From contig NZ_CH902578.1 of assembly GCF_000152805.1 (NCBI RefSeq), forward strand, positions 2,597,263-2,661,262: DNA of 64,000 nt. The letters are read 5' to 3'. Each line of letters begins with the position of its first letter. The stretch's first letter is position 1. This document shows positions 1 through 8,667 of the stretch, piece by piece. Under the pieces are notes generated by a model that was not told where the DNA came from, searched no databases, and saw only the letters and a program-made list of their open reading frames with translations. The position numbers and the translations under genes were made by a program. Source of the stretch: Maritimibacter alkaliphilus HTCC2654. Its GTDB lineage: Bacteria; Pseudomonadota; Alphaproteobacteria; Rhodobacterales; Rhodobacteraceae.

Positions 1-275
1 AGCTGGCTGAGTTTCATGGCGACGGACATATCGCCGGAGACCTTGATCTTGCCCATGGCGAAGGCGGCCATAGGGTTCAGTTTGCCCGTCAGAAGCTTCA
101 CGAGGTTCTTCTCGGAAATGCGGATCGTGCAGTCGGCAGGCTCGTCGGCAAGACGCGCTTCGGTGCCCGAGATCGTGATCGCACCATCCTCGCCACAGTC
201 GAACTTGATGGAATTGTCCAGCGGGCGATCGGCCAGAGCTTCGTTCATTCTGTCGGCGATTTCAGCAAGGCTCAT
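1..275 (-). CDS. SCP2 sterol-binding domain protein (3' end cut by window edge)
   Basis: The minus strand encodes at least 91 residues starting MSLAEIADRMNEALADRP and continuing through SIKFDCGEDGAITISG and FAMGKIKVSGDMSVAMKL, which reads as the small SCP2 lipid-binding fold (about 95-100 residues in stand-alone bacterial versions). The ATG at 275 is preceded by GAGG at a good distance; in-frame ATGs at 293 and 305 have no better site. These proteins bind acyl or sterol-like lipids in the cytoplasm; the physiological ligand in bacteria is uncertain. The C-terminus lies outside the window. It is separated from argG by a strong terminator, so it is its own transcription unit. Confidence 0.8.
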   Translation of the reverse strand, partial: MSLAEIADRMNEALADRPLDNSIKFDCGEDGAITISGTEARLADEPADCTIRISEKNLVKLLTGKLNPMAAFAMGKIKVSGDMSVAMKLSQ

Positions 276-313
276 GGTGCTATCCTCGGGCATGTCCGTC
301 CGCATATGGGCGC

Positions 314-349
314 AAAAAAAGGGGGAGGCAACGCTGACGTTGCCTCCCC
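314..349 (-). terminator. Rho-independent terminator of argG
   Basis: Perfect 11-bp stem (322-332 with 339-349), six-base loop, then seven Ts read on the minus strand (A-run 314-320). It sits just after the argG stop codon. Confidence 0.93.
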
Positions 350-371
350 GCATTCCTGAACCGATAATGGG

Positions 372-1598
372 TTACTTCGCCAGGCGCCGCTTCCGGGCTG
401 CCAGAAGTTTCAGACGCAGGGCGTTCAGGTTGATGAACCCGGCGGCGTCTTTCTGGTCGTAAGCGCCCGCGTCGTCCTCGAACGTCACATGCGCTTCGGA
501 ATACAGCGAGTTTTCCGACCAGCGGCCCACGCAGAACACCGAGCCCTTGTAGAGTTTCAGGCGAACGGTGCCCGACACAAGCTCCTGCGACTTGTCGATT
601 GCCGCCTGAAGCATCTCGCGCTCCGGGGAGAACCAGAAACCGTTATAAATCAGCTCGGCGTAGCGCGGCATCAGGCTGTCCTTGAGGTGACCGGACCCGC
701 TGTCGAGCGTGATCTGTTCGATCCCCCGGTGCGCTTCCAGCAGGATGGTGCCGCCCGGCGTTTCGTAGATGCCGCGCGATTTCATACCGACGAAACGGTT
801 CTCGACGAAATCGAGCCGCCCGATGCCATGTGTCTTGCCCAATTCGTTGAGCTGGGTGAGCATTTCGGCCGGGCTGACCGCCTTGCCGTCGATGGCGACC
901 GCGTCACCCTTGTCGAAGGTGATTTCCACGATCTGCGCCTCGTCCGGCGCGTCTTCGGGGTTGTTCGTGCGTTGGAATACGTAATCGGGCGCCATTTCCG
1001 CCGGGTCTTCCAGAACCTTGCCCTCGGACGAGGTGTGCAGAAGGTTCGCGTCGACCGAGAACGGGGCCTCGCCGCGTTTGTCCTTGGCCACCGGGATCTG
1101 GTTCTGTTCAGCGAATTCAAGCAGCCTCGTGCGCGAGGTCAGATCCCACAGCCGCCACGGCGCGATCACCTTGATGTTCGGGTTCAACGCATAACAGGCC
1201 AGTTCGAACCGCACCTGATCGTTGCCCTTGCCCGTTGCGCCGTGGGCCACCGCGTCGGCTCCGGTCTCTTCGGCGATTTCGACGAGCCGCTTGGAGATCA
1301 GTGGGCGCGCGATGGACGTGCCGAGCAGATATTGCCCCTCATACACCGTGTTCGCGCGGAACATCGGGTTCACGTAGTCGCGGACGAACGCTTCACGAAG
1401 GTCCTCAATATAGATGTTTTCGGGCTTGATGCCGAGCATGATCGCCTTTTCGCGCGCAGGCTCAAGCTCTTCCCCTTGTCCCAGATCGGCGGTGAAGGTG
1501 ACGACCTCGCACCCATACTCGGTTTGCAGCCATTTCAGGATGATCGAGGTATCGAGACCACCGGAATAGGCGAGCACGACTTTCTTCGGCGCGGACAT
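372..1598 (-). CDS. argG: Argininosuccinate synthase
   Basis: 408 residues. ATP-dependent condensation of citrulline and aspartate to argininosuccinate, the penultimate step of arginine synthesis (cytoplasmic, homotetramer in the family). The PP-loop nucleotide motif SGGLDTS is at residues 12-18, and the family blocks [24 protein letters not shown] and [16 protein letters not shown] are all present. The start at 1598 ([14 protein letters not shown]) is chosen over the longer frame because AAGGAG lies 5-6 bases upstream and homologues begin here. Monocistronic, ending in a strong terminator. Confidence 0.97.
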   Translation of the reverse strand: MSAPKKVVLAYSGGLDTSIILKWLQTEYGCEVVTFTADLGQGEELEPAREKAIMLGIKPENIYIEDLREAFVRDYVNPMFRANTVYEGQYLLGTSIARPLISKRLVEIAEETGADAVAHGATGKGNDQVRFELACYALNPNIKVIAPWRLWDLTSRTRLLEFAEQNQIPVAKDKRGEAPFSVDANLLHTSSEGKVLEDPAEMAPDYVFQRTNNPEDAPDEAQIVEITFDKGDAVAIDGKAVSPAEMLTQLNELGKTHGIGRLDFVENRFVGMKSRGIYETPGGTILLEAHRGIEQITLDSGSGHLKDSLMPRYAELIYNGFWFSPEREMLQAAIDKSQELVSGTVRLKLYKGSVFCVGRWSENSLYSEAHVTFEDDAGAYDQKDAAGFINLNALRLKLLAARKRRLAK

Positions 1599-1650
1599 CG
1601 AGGGACTCCTTTTCACTGTCCGGCGCGGTTTATCGGCAAGCCCCGTTGCG

Positions 1651-1681
1651 GGCAAGGGTGATCGCTCTCACACCCCTTGCC
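1651..1681 (-). other. Intergenic stem-loop between the Hpt gene and argG
   Basis: GGCAAGGG (1651-1658) pairs with CCCTTGCC (1674-1681). No T-run follows on either strand, so it is not an obvious intrinsic terminator; it could mark the 3' end of the Hpt transcript or a leader structure for argG. Confidence 0.35.
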
Positions 1682-1684
1682 AGA

Positions 1685-1996
1685 TCAGGCGCGGGCGGCC
1701 TCGAACACCGACTTTGATGACTGGTAGGTGGCGAAGATCGGTTCAAGGTCCACGGCGCCGCCATTTGCCGCCTGTGCCTCGCCCGAAGCGCAAAGGTCGG
1801 CGAAACGGGAAAAACCCAGATTGAGCGCCGAGGACTTCAGGGCATGAAGCACACCTTCGAGCGTTTGATCGTTCTTCTGGTTCCTCAGGTCGTCCAACAC
1901 ACCTTCGACCTCTTCCAGAAACATCCCGACGACTTCGTCAAAGTCGTCATCCCCGATTTCGCCCTTGAGGGTGTCAACCTGTTGCCAGTCGATCAT
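1685..1996 (-). CDS. Hpt (histidine phosphotransfer) domain protein
   Basis: 103 residues, a single Hpt four-helix domain. The phospho-accepting histidine is His51 in LHALKSSALNLGF, which fits the HxxKSSAxxxG Hpt signature. Such stand-alone proteins shuttle phosphate between a hybrid kinase and response regulators. The start at 1996 (MIDWQQ) is preferred because AAGGAG lies six bases upstream; that box overlaps the first codons of the alternative start at 2011. The gene is divergent from the response regulator/PP2C gene at 2152, a natural candidate partner, which is inference from position only. Confidence 0.9.
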   Translation of the reverse strand: MIDWQQVDTLKGEIGDDDFDEVVGMFLEEVEGVLDDLRNQKNDQTLEGVLHALKSSALNLGFSRFADLCASGEAQAANGGAVDLEPIFATYQSSKSVFEAARA

Positions 1997-2151
1997 CGTG
2001 TGCTCCTTCATTCGGAAAACCGTGGTGCGCTGCCGGTTAAGACGGAGTGTCGGACGCAGGAAAACTCATGAAAGTTCGACATTTCACGCTGTGTTAAGCT
2101 GACGTGGATATGCCCCACAGGAACTGATCGAACCTTCTAGCGGGGCAAGTC

Positions 2152-3453
2152 GTGCCGGCACACCTGTTGAAATCCAAATCTGTACGCGGGCATCTGGACG
2201 ATAGCGTCATCCGGCAGGTGCTTGTCGTCGATGACAGCCGCGCCCAACGCCGGGTTCTTGTGGCGACGCTCACCCGCCTCGGCTTTGACGTGATCGAAGC
2301 CGAAAGCGGCGAGGAGGCGTTGCTGATCCTCGGTTCCACGCACATCGATCTGGTTCTGTCCGATTGGATGATGCCCGGCATGACTGGGTTGGAGCTTTGC
2401 CGACAATTCAGGAAAATGCCGCGCGACCAGTATGGATACTTCATCCTCCTGACGTCCAAGAACGAAAAGGGTGCCGTCGCGCGCGGTCTGGATATCGGTG
2501 CCGACGATTTCCTTACAAAGCCGATCAGTCCCGATGAACTGCGCGCGCGGATTTCGGCGGGGGACCGCATTCTTCGCATGGAACGCGAGTTGAACGAAAA
2601 GAACCGGCTCGTCATCGCGACGCTGGACGAAATCTCGACACTCTACGACGCACTCGACCGCGACCTCGTCGAAGCGCGCAAGATGCAGATGTCGCTGGTC
2701 AAGGACAAGCTACGCGACTTCGGTCAGTCGCAGGTCTCGCTCCTCCTGAAACCCAGCGGCCATGTGGGTGGCGATCTGGTCGGCTGCTTTGACGGCGGCA
2801 ACGGGACCGTGGCGATCTATGCCATCGATGTCTCGGGCCACGGAATCGCCTCGGCGCTGCTGACCGCCCGGATCGCGGGCTACCTGACCGATGGGACGCC
2901 GGCGCGCAATGTCGCGTTCGAAGCGGTGCCGGGGCAGGGCTTTCGCATGAGACCGCCTGACCAAGTTGCCCAGACGCTCAATGAACTCATGGTGTCGGAA
3001 CTGAAATCCGATCTCTATTTCACGATGACGCTTGCCTATGTCGATCAGGGCACCGGCGACGTCCAGATCGCGCAATGCGGCCACCCGAACCCGGCGGTCA
3101 TCGCGTCCGATGGGGCGGTGCGGTTTCATGGAACGGGCGGTCTGCCTATCGGGCTGGTGACGGATGCGACCTATGAAACACACCGCTTCAAGATCGCTCC
3201 GGGCGAACGGCTTGTCCTCTATTCTGACGGTTTCACGGAATGCAGGGATGCGGCGGATGAGGAATTGGAGGAGGGCGGGTTGGCGCAGTTGCTGACCAAG
3301 AACGCCAGCTTGCGCGGCGGCGAATTTTTCGAGGCCCTGACTTGGGATCTCGACCGTTTTGCGGACGGTCAGGCGATGCCCGACGATATATCGAGCGTCG
3401 TTCTGGACTACCGAGGAAGTGCGCCTGACAAGAAGTCGGCCAAGAAGACCTGA
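2152..3453 (+). CDS. Response regulator fused to a PP2C/SpoIIE-type phosphatase (RbaY/RsbU-like)
   Basis: 433 residues. The N-terminal receiver domain (about 20-140) has the acidic pair Asp27-Asp28, phospho-acceptor Asp71 (LSDWMMPG) and Lys123 (LTKP). A helical linker (about 145-190) leads to a SpoIIE/RsbU phosphatase domain with the metal-binding blocks GGDLVGCFD, IDVSGHG and YSDGFTE. Family role: dephosphorylating an anti-sigma-factor antagonist in a partner switch; in Rhodobacter capsulatus the same architecture (RbaY) affects GTA production through RbaV/RbaW. No RbaV/W genes are visible here, so orthology is inferred from architecture. Start codon is GTG with a weak upstream G-rich stretch. 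The 3' end overlaps the convergent Nudix gene by 46 bp. Confidence 0.9.
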   Translation: MPAHLLKSKSVRGHLDDSVIRQVLVVDDSRAQRRVLVATLTRLGFDVIEAESGEEALLILGSTHIDLVLSDWMMPGMTGLELCRQFRKMPRDQYGYFILLTSKNEKGAVARGLDIGADDFLTKPISPDELRARISAGDRILRMERELNEKNRLVIATLDEISTLYDALDRDLVEARKMQMSLVKDKLRDFGQSQVSLLLKPSGHVGGDLVGCFDGGNGTVAIYAIDVSGHGIASALLTARIAGYLTDGTPARNVAFEAVPGQGFRMRPPDQVAQTLNELMVSELKSDLYFTMTLAYVDQGTGDVQIAQCGHPNPAVIASDGAVRFHGTGGLPIGLVTDATYETHRFKIAPGERLVLYSDGFTECRDAADEELEEGGLAQLLTKNASLRGGEFFEALTWDLDRFADGQAMPDDISSVVLDYRGSAPDKKSAKKT

Positions 3454-3857
3454 TCGCCGACGTTCGCCAGCAGGGAAACGGCAAGGCGGGTATCGGCCCA
3501 AATCGCCTCGTGCCCCGGCTCGGTCGGCGCGTGAAGCTGCCGCACCGGGTGCGCCACGAAAATCGTGCAGATCTTCTCGGCCCACAGGTCGTATTCCGGC
3601 ATATAGGCAAACCGTTTGAAAACGCCCAGCCGACGCGGGCGGGCGATGCGCCAGCCCGTCTCTTCCAGCACTTCGCGGTGTAGCGCGCGCAGGGGGGACT
3701 CGCCTGGATCTATCCCACCACCGGGCAACTGGAACTCGGGGTTCGGCTCGTCCTGATGCGTCAGCAGAATCCGGCCATCGCGCGGAAGAATGGCGTAGGC
3801 GCCGGGGCGCGGGCGGTAGCGCTGTCCGCTCACAATGGCTTCACCATAGCGCCGCAT
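3408..3857 (-). CDS. Nudix hydrolase
   Basis: 149 residues. A complete Nudix box is present: GGIDPGE followed by REVLEETGW, matching GX5EX7REUXEEXGU. The family hydrolyses nucleoside diphosphates linked to another moiety, with Mg2+; the substrate cannot be told from sequence. The start at 3857 (MRRYGEAIV) has GGGAG at 7-8 bases; the longer frame would run into the divergent hslO leader. The 3' end overlaps the response regulator gene on the other strand. Confidence 0.88.
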   Translation of the reverse strand: MRRYGEAIVSGQRYRPRPGAYAILPRDGRILLTHQDEPNPEFQLPGGGIDPGESPLRALHREVLEETGWRIARPRRLGVFKRFAYMPEYDLWAEKICTIFVAHPVRQLHAPTEPGHEAIWADTRLAVSLLANVGDQVFLADFLSGALPR

Positions 3858-3931
3858 CTCTGGTCTCCCGCTCGGTTGCTCCCTACATGGCTTCGCGGTA
3901 TGCCACGCCAAACAGACAAGGAAAACCGCGC

Positions 3932-4906
3932 ATGAGCCTCGGGTCGCAAATCGCCTGGGATGATACGATCCTGCCCTTCCAACTCGATCAGGCCGATGTT
4001 CGCGGCCGGGTCGTCCGGTTGGATGGTGTCTTGGACAAGGTGCTGGAACAACACGATTATCCGCCGTCCGTCGAAAACCTCGTCGCGGAAGCGGTGTTGC
4101 TGACCGCGCTTATCGGCCAGACGATCAAGCTGCGCTGGAAGCTTTCGCTTCAGGTCCGTGGCGACGGCCCCGCGCGACTCATCGCGACCGATTACTATGC
4201 CCCTGAGAAAGACGGCGAGCCGGGACGCATCCGTGCCTATGCCAGCTATGACGAGGATCGGATCGAGCCGGACGGGTCGCCGTTCGACCAGATCGGCCGC
4301 GGCTACTTCGCCATTCTGATCGATCAGGGGGCGGGCACGACGCCCTATTCCGGTCTGACGCCGATCGCCGGGGAATCGCTGTCGGATTGCGCGCAAACCT
4401 ACTTCGCGCAGTCGGAACAACTTCCCACCCGATTCATCCTGTCCTTCAAGAAGGAAGAGCTTTGGCGCGCGGGCGGCGTGATGCTTCAGCATATGCCAAA
4501 GGCTTCGCCATTCGCGACCGGCGAGGGTGGTTCGGGGGAAAACGGTCTGCTGACCGCGGAGGACATTCTTCCGACCGAGGACGACCGGGAAAACTGGAGC
4601 CGCGCGAACATTCTGCTCGATACGGTTCAGGCCGAAGAAATGATCGGGCCCGAAGTGCAGCCGACCGAAATGCTCGCCCGCCTTTTCCACGAAGAGGGGC
4701 CGCGCGTCTACGATCCGCAGCCCGTCGCCTTCGGATGCACGTGTTCTGAGGACCGGGTGATCGAAAGCCTGTCGATCTATTCGGCCAAGGACATCGCTTA
4801 CATGACCACGGACGACGGGATCGTGACGGCCGATTGCCAGTTCTGCGGCGCGCATTACGAATTCGACCCCAAGATCCTTGGCAAAGACAGCGATGGAAGC
4901 GTCTGA
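3932..4906 (+). CDS. hslO: Redox-regulated chaperone Hsp33
   Basis: 324 residues. Hsp33 is a cytoplasmic holdase activated when its four zinc-bound cysteines oxidise. The N-terminal substrate-binding domain has the family blocks LVAEAVLLTALIGQ and GSPFDQIGRGYFAI. The C-terminal zinc centre is intact as CTC (CxC) and CQFC (CxxC) in GCTCSED and DCQFCGAHYEFD. The start at 3932 (MSLGSQIAWDD) is supported by AAGGA nine bases upstream. First gene of a coupled block: its stop codon lies 14 bases inside the next gene. Confidence 0.96.
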   Translation: MSLGSQIAWDDTILPFQLDQADVRGRVVRLDGVLDKVLEQHDYPPSVENLVAEAVLLTALIGQTIKLRWKLSLQVRGDGPARLIATDYYAPEKDGEPGRIRAYASYDEDRIEPDGSPFDQIGRGYFAILIDQGAGTTPYSGLTPIAGESLSDCAQTYFAQSEQLPTRFILSFKKEELWRAGGVMLQHMPKASPFATGEGGSGENGLLTAEDILPTEDDRENWSRANILLDTVQAEEMIGPEVQPTEMLARLFHEEGPRVYDPQPVAFGCTCSEDRVIESLSIYSAKDIAYMTTDDGIVTADCQFCGAHYEFDPKILGKDSDGSV

Positions 4907-5492
4907 CGTTTTCGCCGCGCTCGCCCGCGCCTGCGGGCCCGAGGGCGACAGCTCGTCCGACTTCGACCTGAACCCGGAGGTCCGCCCCCAAAACCGCACC
5001 TTCCGGGCGGCGGGGGTTCTGGTCGCGTTCATGGAGACGGAGCGAGGGGTCGATCTGATCCTCACACAACGATCATCGGCCCTGAAACATCATCCCGGCC
5101 AGATCGCGTTTCCGGGCGGAAAGGTCGATCCGGTCGACGCGGACGAAACCGCAGCGGCCCTGCGCGAGGCGGAGGAAGAGGTCGGGCTGTCACGCGAGAA
5201 TGTCGAGGTGCTGGGTATCCTGCCATTCCACGAAACGATTACGTCGTTTCAGGTGACCCCAGTGGTCGCGCGCGTGAAAGCGCCGTTCCGCTTCACCCCT
5301 GAGCCGGGCGAGGTGGCCGAAGTCTTCACCGTGCCGTTCGACCATATCGCCGATCCGGGCCGCTACATTATCGAGGGGCGTCACTTCCGCGGGCAGTTCC
5401 GTCGATATTTCACCGTGCCGTGGGGGCCTTATTACATCTGGGGCGCAACCGCCCGGATGCTGCGCGTTCTGGCAGACCGGCTTGCACAATGA
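4893..5492 (+). CDS. CoA pyrophosphatase-type Nudix hydrolase (NudL-like)
   Basis: 199 residues. The CoA-Nudix signature (LILTQRSSALKHHPGQIAFP) directly precedes the Nudix box GGKVDPVDADE...REAEEEVG. Family members hydrolyse CoA or acyl-CoA to 4'-phosphopantetheine and 3',5'-ADP. An ATG at 4893 is taken as start; a TTG at 4878 is possible. It overlaps hslO by 14 bases and shares an ATGA with the CCA-adding enzyme gene downstream, so all are probably translated from one mRNA. The association with cca is common in Rhodobacterales. Confidence 0.92.
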   Translation: MEASDVFAALARACGPEGDSSSDFDLNPEVRPQNRTFRAAGVLVAFMETERGVDLILTQRSSALKHHPGQIAFPGGKVDPVDADETAAALREAEEEVGLSRENVEVLGILPFHETITSFQVTPVVARVKAPFRFTPEPGEVAEVFTVPFDHIADPGRYIIEGRHFRGQFRRYFTVPWGPYYIWGATARMLRVLADRLAQ

Positions 5493-6652
5493 CAGACGCG
5501 CGCATCACCGAGACTTGGCTTTACGACCCGGTGGCGCAGTCCGTCTGCGCCATGCTGACGTCGGCCGGATACCAAGCGCATTTCGTCGGCGGGTGCGTGC
5601 GAAACGCCCTCATCGGTGCCCCGGTGACGGATCTCGACATTTCGACCAACGCGCACCCTGAAACAGTGTCTAAACTTGCCCGAAAGGCCGGGTTTCACGC
5701 TGTGCCGACAGGGATCGATCATGGCACGGTCACCGTGGTTGCAGACGGTCATCCGTTCGAGGTCACGACATGGCGCAAGGACGTGGAGACGGATGGGCGG
5801 CGCGCCGTGGTGGCGTTCGCCGATCGGTTGGAGGACGATGCCCGGCGCCGTGACTTCACGATGAACGCTCTTTATGCGGCCCCTGACGGGCAAATCATCG
5901 ATCCGCTCGGCGGCCTGCAAGACCTGTTGGCGCGGAAAGTGCGCTTCATCGACGACGCGCATGACCGTATTCGCGAGGATTACCTTCGCATTCTCAGGTT
6001 CTTTCGTTTTTACGCATGGTATGGCGATGCCGATGCCGGGCTCGACCCGGATGCGTTGACTGCGATTTCCGAGCTTTCGGAGGGAATAGACACTCTTTCG
6101 CGCGAACGGGTCGGGTCCGAAGTCGTCAAGCTTCTGGCCGCCCCCGATCCGGCGCCTTCCGTCGCAGCGATGGCAGCCTCGGGGGTTCTGGCCCGCATCA
6201 TGCCCGACCTAAACCCCAAGGCACTGCCGATTTTGGTTCACTTCGAACAGGACCGGGGCGTCGCACCCGACGCCATGCGCCGCCTCGCGGTGCTGGGGGG
6301 TTGTGATCACAAAGATGCGCTGCGCCTGTCGAATCTCGATGCGAGACGGCTTGATACCTTGTTGGAGCACCGGGGAAGCACGGAAAAACCCGCCGCGCTG
6401 GGCTACCGTTTGGGCGCGGACGTGGCGAGGGATGCCGTGCTCGTGAACGCGGCGCTGATGGAAACACCTCCCCCTGACGATTTCATCGACGCTTGCAGTG
6501 CCGGTTCGCACGCGGTTCTTCCGGTCACGGCGAACGATCTGATGCCGAGATTTCAGGGCGCGGAGCTCGGGGCACGGCTCAAGGCGCTGGAAACGGAATG
6601 GATCGATTCGGGCTTCAAACTCACCCGCGAACAGTTGTTGGGTCTGCCATGA
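5489..6652 (+). CDS. cca: CCA-adding tRNA nucleotidyltransferase (class II)
   Basis: 387 residues. Adds or repairs the 3' CCA end of tRNA. The N-terminal catalytic core shows FVGGCVRN and the metal-binding pair in VTDLDIST, followed by RRDFTMNAL and the neck motif DRIREDYLRILRFFRF typical of the class II pol-beta superfamily. The ATG at 5489 overlaps the stop of the Nudix gene (ATGA), and its own stop overlaps the next ATG in the same way. Poly(A) polymerases share the fold; length and context favour CCA addition. Confidence 0.93.
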   Translation: MTDARITETWLYDPVAQSVCAMLTSAGYQAHFVGGCVRNALIGAPVTDLDISTNAHPETVSKLARKAGFHAVPTGIDHGTVTVVADGHPFEVTTWRKDVETDGRRAVVAFADRLEDDARRRDFTMNALYAAPDGQIIDPLGGLQDLLARKVRFIDDAHDRIREDYLRILRFFRFYAWYGDADAGLDPDALTAISELSEGIDTLSRERVGSEVVKLLAAPDPAPSVAAMAASGVLARIMPDLNPKALPILVHFEQDRGVAPDAMRRLAVLGGCDHKDALRLSNLDARRLDTLLEHRGSTEKPAALGYRLGADVARDAVLVNAALMETPPPDDFIDACSAGSHAVLPVTANDLMPRFQGAELGARLKALETEWIDSGFKLTREQLLGLP

Positions 6653-7860
6653 CGGAAATCACCATCGAACGGCTTGGTCATCAGGGCGACGGTATCGGGC
6701 CGGGGCCTGTGTTCGTGCCGCGCGTCCTACCGGGCGAGATCGTCGAAGGACAGATCGAGGATGGCCGGATCGAGGCACCGCGAATCGTTCGTCCGTCCGC
6801 CGATCGGATCAAACCGCCGTGCCCGCATTTCAAATCCTGCGGCGGTTGCGCCCTGCAACACGCCAGCGATGCGTTCGTGGCACAGTGGAAGGTCGGGATC
6901 GTCGAGCAGGCCCTGACGGCGCAGGGGCTGACGACGGAGATACGCGGTATCGCCACATCTCCCCCGAACAGCCGGCGCCGCGCGACTTTGGCGGTCCGGC
7001 GCACCAAGAAGGGCGCTCTCGTCGGCTTTCATGCGCCGAAGTCGGATGTCATCACCCCGATCCCCAACTGCCACTTGTTGACCCCGGCCCTGATGTCCGC
7101 GCTGCCGATTGGCGACGCTCTTGCCACCGTGGGGGGTTCGCGGAAAGGCGAAGTCAAAATGACCGTGACGGAGTCCGAGGCCGGGCTCGACATATCGGTC
7201 AGTGGCGGAAAACCCCTTGATTTGAAGCTCGAAACGGAGCTTGCGGGGATTGCCGGTGAGTTCGATGTCGCCCGACTGGCGTGGGATGGCGAGGTCGTGG
7301 CAATGGCGCGACCGCCCGCGCAACGGTTCGGCTCCGCGCTTGTCACCCCGCCGCCGGGGGCTTTCCTGCAAGCGACCAAGCCGGGGGAAACGGCTTTGAC
7401 GGCGGCGGTGCTTGAGGCCGTCGGAAACGCATCGCGTGTCATCGATCTGTTTTCCGGAAGCGGGACATTCACCCTTCCCATAGCCGAGCGCGCCGGAGTG
7501 CTTGCGGTTGAAGGCGTGGATGACATGCTGACGGCGCTCGACGCGGGATGGCGACACAGCAAAGGGCTTCACGCCGTCAAAACGGAAACCCGCGATCTGT
7601 TCCGCCGTCCGCTGCTTTCGGATGAGTTGCGGGCAGATGCGGTGGTCATCGACCCGCCCCGTGCGGGGGCCGAGGCGCAGATGGTCGAGATCGCGGCGAG
7701 CGGTGTTCCGCGCATCGCGGCGGTGTCCTGCAATCCGGTGACTTTCGCGCGCGACGCCAAAATATTAACCGATGCGAGATACACGCTGAATTGGCTCGTC
7801 GTGGTCGATCAGTTCCGCTGGTCACCGCATGTCGAGCTGGCGGCGTGTTTCACTCGCTGA
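6649..7860 (+). CDS. 23S rRNA (uracil-5)-methyltransferase, RlmD/TrmA family
   Basis: 403 residues. A short TRAM-like N-terminal domain (MTEITIERLGHQGDGIGPGP) is followed by iron-sulfur cluster cysteines in CPHFKSCGGC, a Rossmann SAM-binding block (VIDLFSGSGTFTLPIAE), VIDPPRAGAE and the catalytic cysteine in SCNPVTFARD. The family makes 5-methyluridine in 23S rRNA (RlmC/RlmD) or tRNA (TrmA); the Fe-S cysteines favour the RlmD group. The start overlaps the cca stop by ATGA, making it the last gene of the coupled block. Confidence 0.93.
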   Translation: MTEITIERLGHQGDGIGPGPVFVPRVLPGEIVEGQIEDGRIEAPRIVRPSADRIKPPCPHFKSCGGCALQHASDAFVAQWKVGIVEQALTAQGLTTEIRGIATSPPNSRRRATLAVRRTKKGALVGFHAPKSDVITPIPNCHLLTPALMSALPIGDALATVGGSRKGEVKMTVTESEAGLDISVSGGKPLDLKLETELAGIAGEFDVARLAWDGEVVAMARPPAQRFGSALVTPPPGAFLQATKPGETALTAAVLEAVGNASRVIDLFSGSGTFTLPIAERAGVLAVEGVDDMLTALDAGWRHSKGLHAVKTETRDLFRRPLLSDELRADAVVIDPPRAGAEAQMVEIAASGVPRIAAVSCNPVTFARDAKILTDARYTLNWLVVVDQFRWSPHVELAACFTR

Positions 7861-7927
7861 CGATCTTTCCCGGTTTGGGAAAATCGTGTAAAACATGGCT
7901 CGGGCAGAATTTCTGGGACCAACGACA

Positions 7928-8596
7928 ATGATGAACCGACGCGTGATGCTGGCATCGACGGCGGCCTTTGTGGGGCTGACGGCATGTTCCAAGTTCAAGA
8001 CGTACAACGGTCCGGAAGTGACCGAGATTTTCGTCTTCAAGGAAAACCGCAAGATGTATCTGATGCATCATCAGACGGCGCTTGCGGAATACGATGTGCA
8101 CCTGGGCTTTTCGCCCTATGGGCACAAACAACAGAAGGGCGACGGGCGCACGCCTGAGGGCAGCTACCGGATCAACCGTCGCAATCCCGACAGCGCGTTC
8201 CACCTGTCCGTCGGTCTGGACTATCCCAACGACACGGATCGCAAGATCGCGAAAGAGGTCGGGGTGTCTCCGGGCGGCGACATCTTCATCCACGGTGGCC
8301 CGACCCGGAAGGAAGACAAGAACAAGGCGGATTGGACCGCCGGATGCATCGCGGTCACCAACAAGGAGATCGAGGACATCTACGCGATGGTGCGTGACGG
8401 CACGCCGATCCACATTTTCCCGGCGAAACAGCCTCCGCTGCTGCGTCCGCGTCCGGGCACGCCGAAACCGTTCGACGAAACGGCGCCCGATATTCTGGTC
8501 GCCCATGGTCGCGAGCCGATCATGCCGATGGATCCGGTCCTTTGGCAGGCTCAGGCGGGGACAGAGGTCCTCGTGACATCGAACGGGACGGAATAA
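7928..8596 (+). CDS. L,D-transpeptidase (YkuD) lipoprotein
   Basis: 222 residues. The signal peptide MMNRRVMLASTAAFVGLTAC has a lipobox (LTAC), so it is probably anchored in a periplasm-facing membrane. The YkuD catalytic block is IFIHGGP followed by DWTAGCIAV, with the nucleophilic Cys in TAGC. Family role: 3-3 cross-linking of peptidoglycan or attaching proteins to it. Two tandem ATGs (7928, 7931) are equally plausible starts; no strong ribosome site is visible. Convergent with the CAP lipoprotein, with a terminator between. Confidence 0.9.
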   Translation: MMNRRVMLASTAAFVGLTACSKFKTYNGPEVTEIFVFKENRKMYLMHHQTALAEYDVHLGFSPYGHKQQKGDGRTPEGSYRINRRNPDSAFHLSVGLDYPNDTDRKIAKEVGVSPGGDIFIHGGPTRKEDKNKADWTAGCIAVTNKEIEDIYAMVRDGTPIHIFPAKQPPLLRPRPGTPKPFDETAPDILVAHGREPIMPMDPVLWQAQAGTEVLVTSNGTE

Positions 8597-8617
8597 CTCC
8601 GGTCTTCGATGGGAATG

Positions 8618-8642
8618 AAAAAGGGGCGCTCGCGGGCGCCCC
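8618..8642 (-). terminator. Rho-independent terminator of the CAP lipoprotein gene
   Basis: Seven-bp GC stem (8623-8629 with 8636-8642) followed on the minus strand by five Ts (A-run 8618-8622). It lies between the convergent transpeptidase and CAP genes. Confidence 0.85.
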
Positions 8643-8667
8643 TCGTCGTATCCGGTGGCCGTGTTCG

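Noticed and set aside
489-1661. 390-codon frame opposite argG
   Set aside because: argG is unmistakable with its PP-loop and terminator; the opposite frame has no motif.
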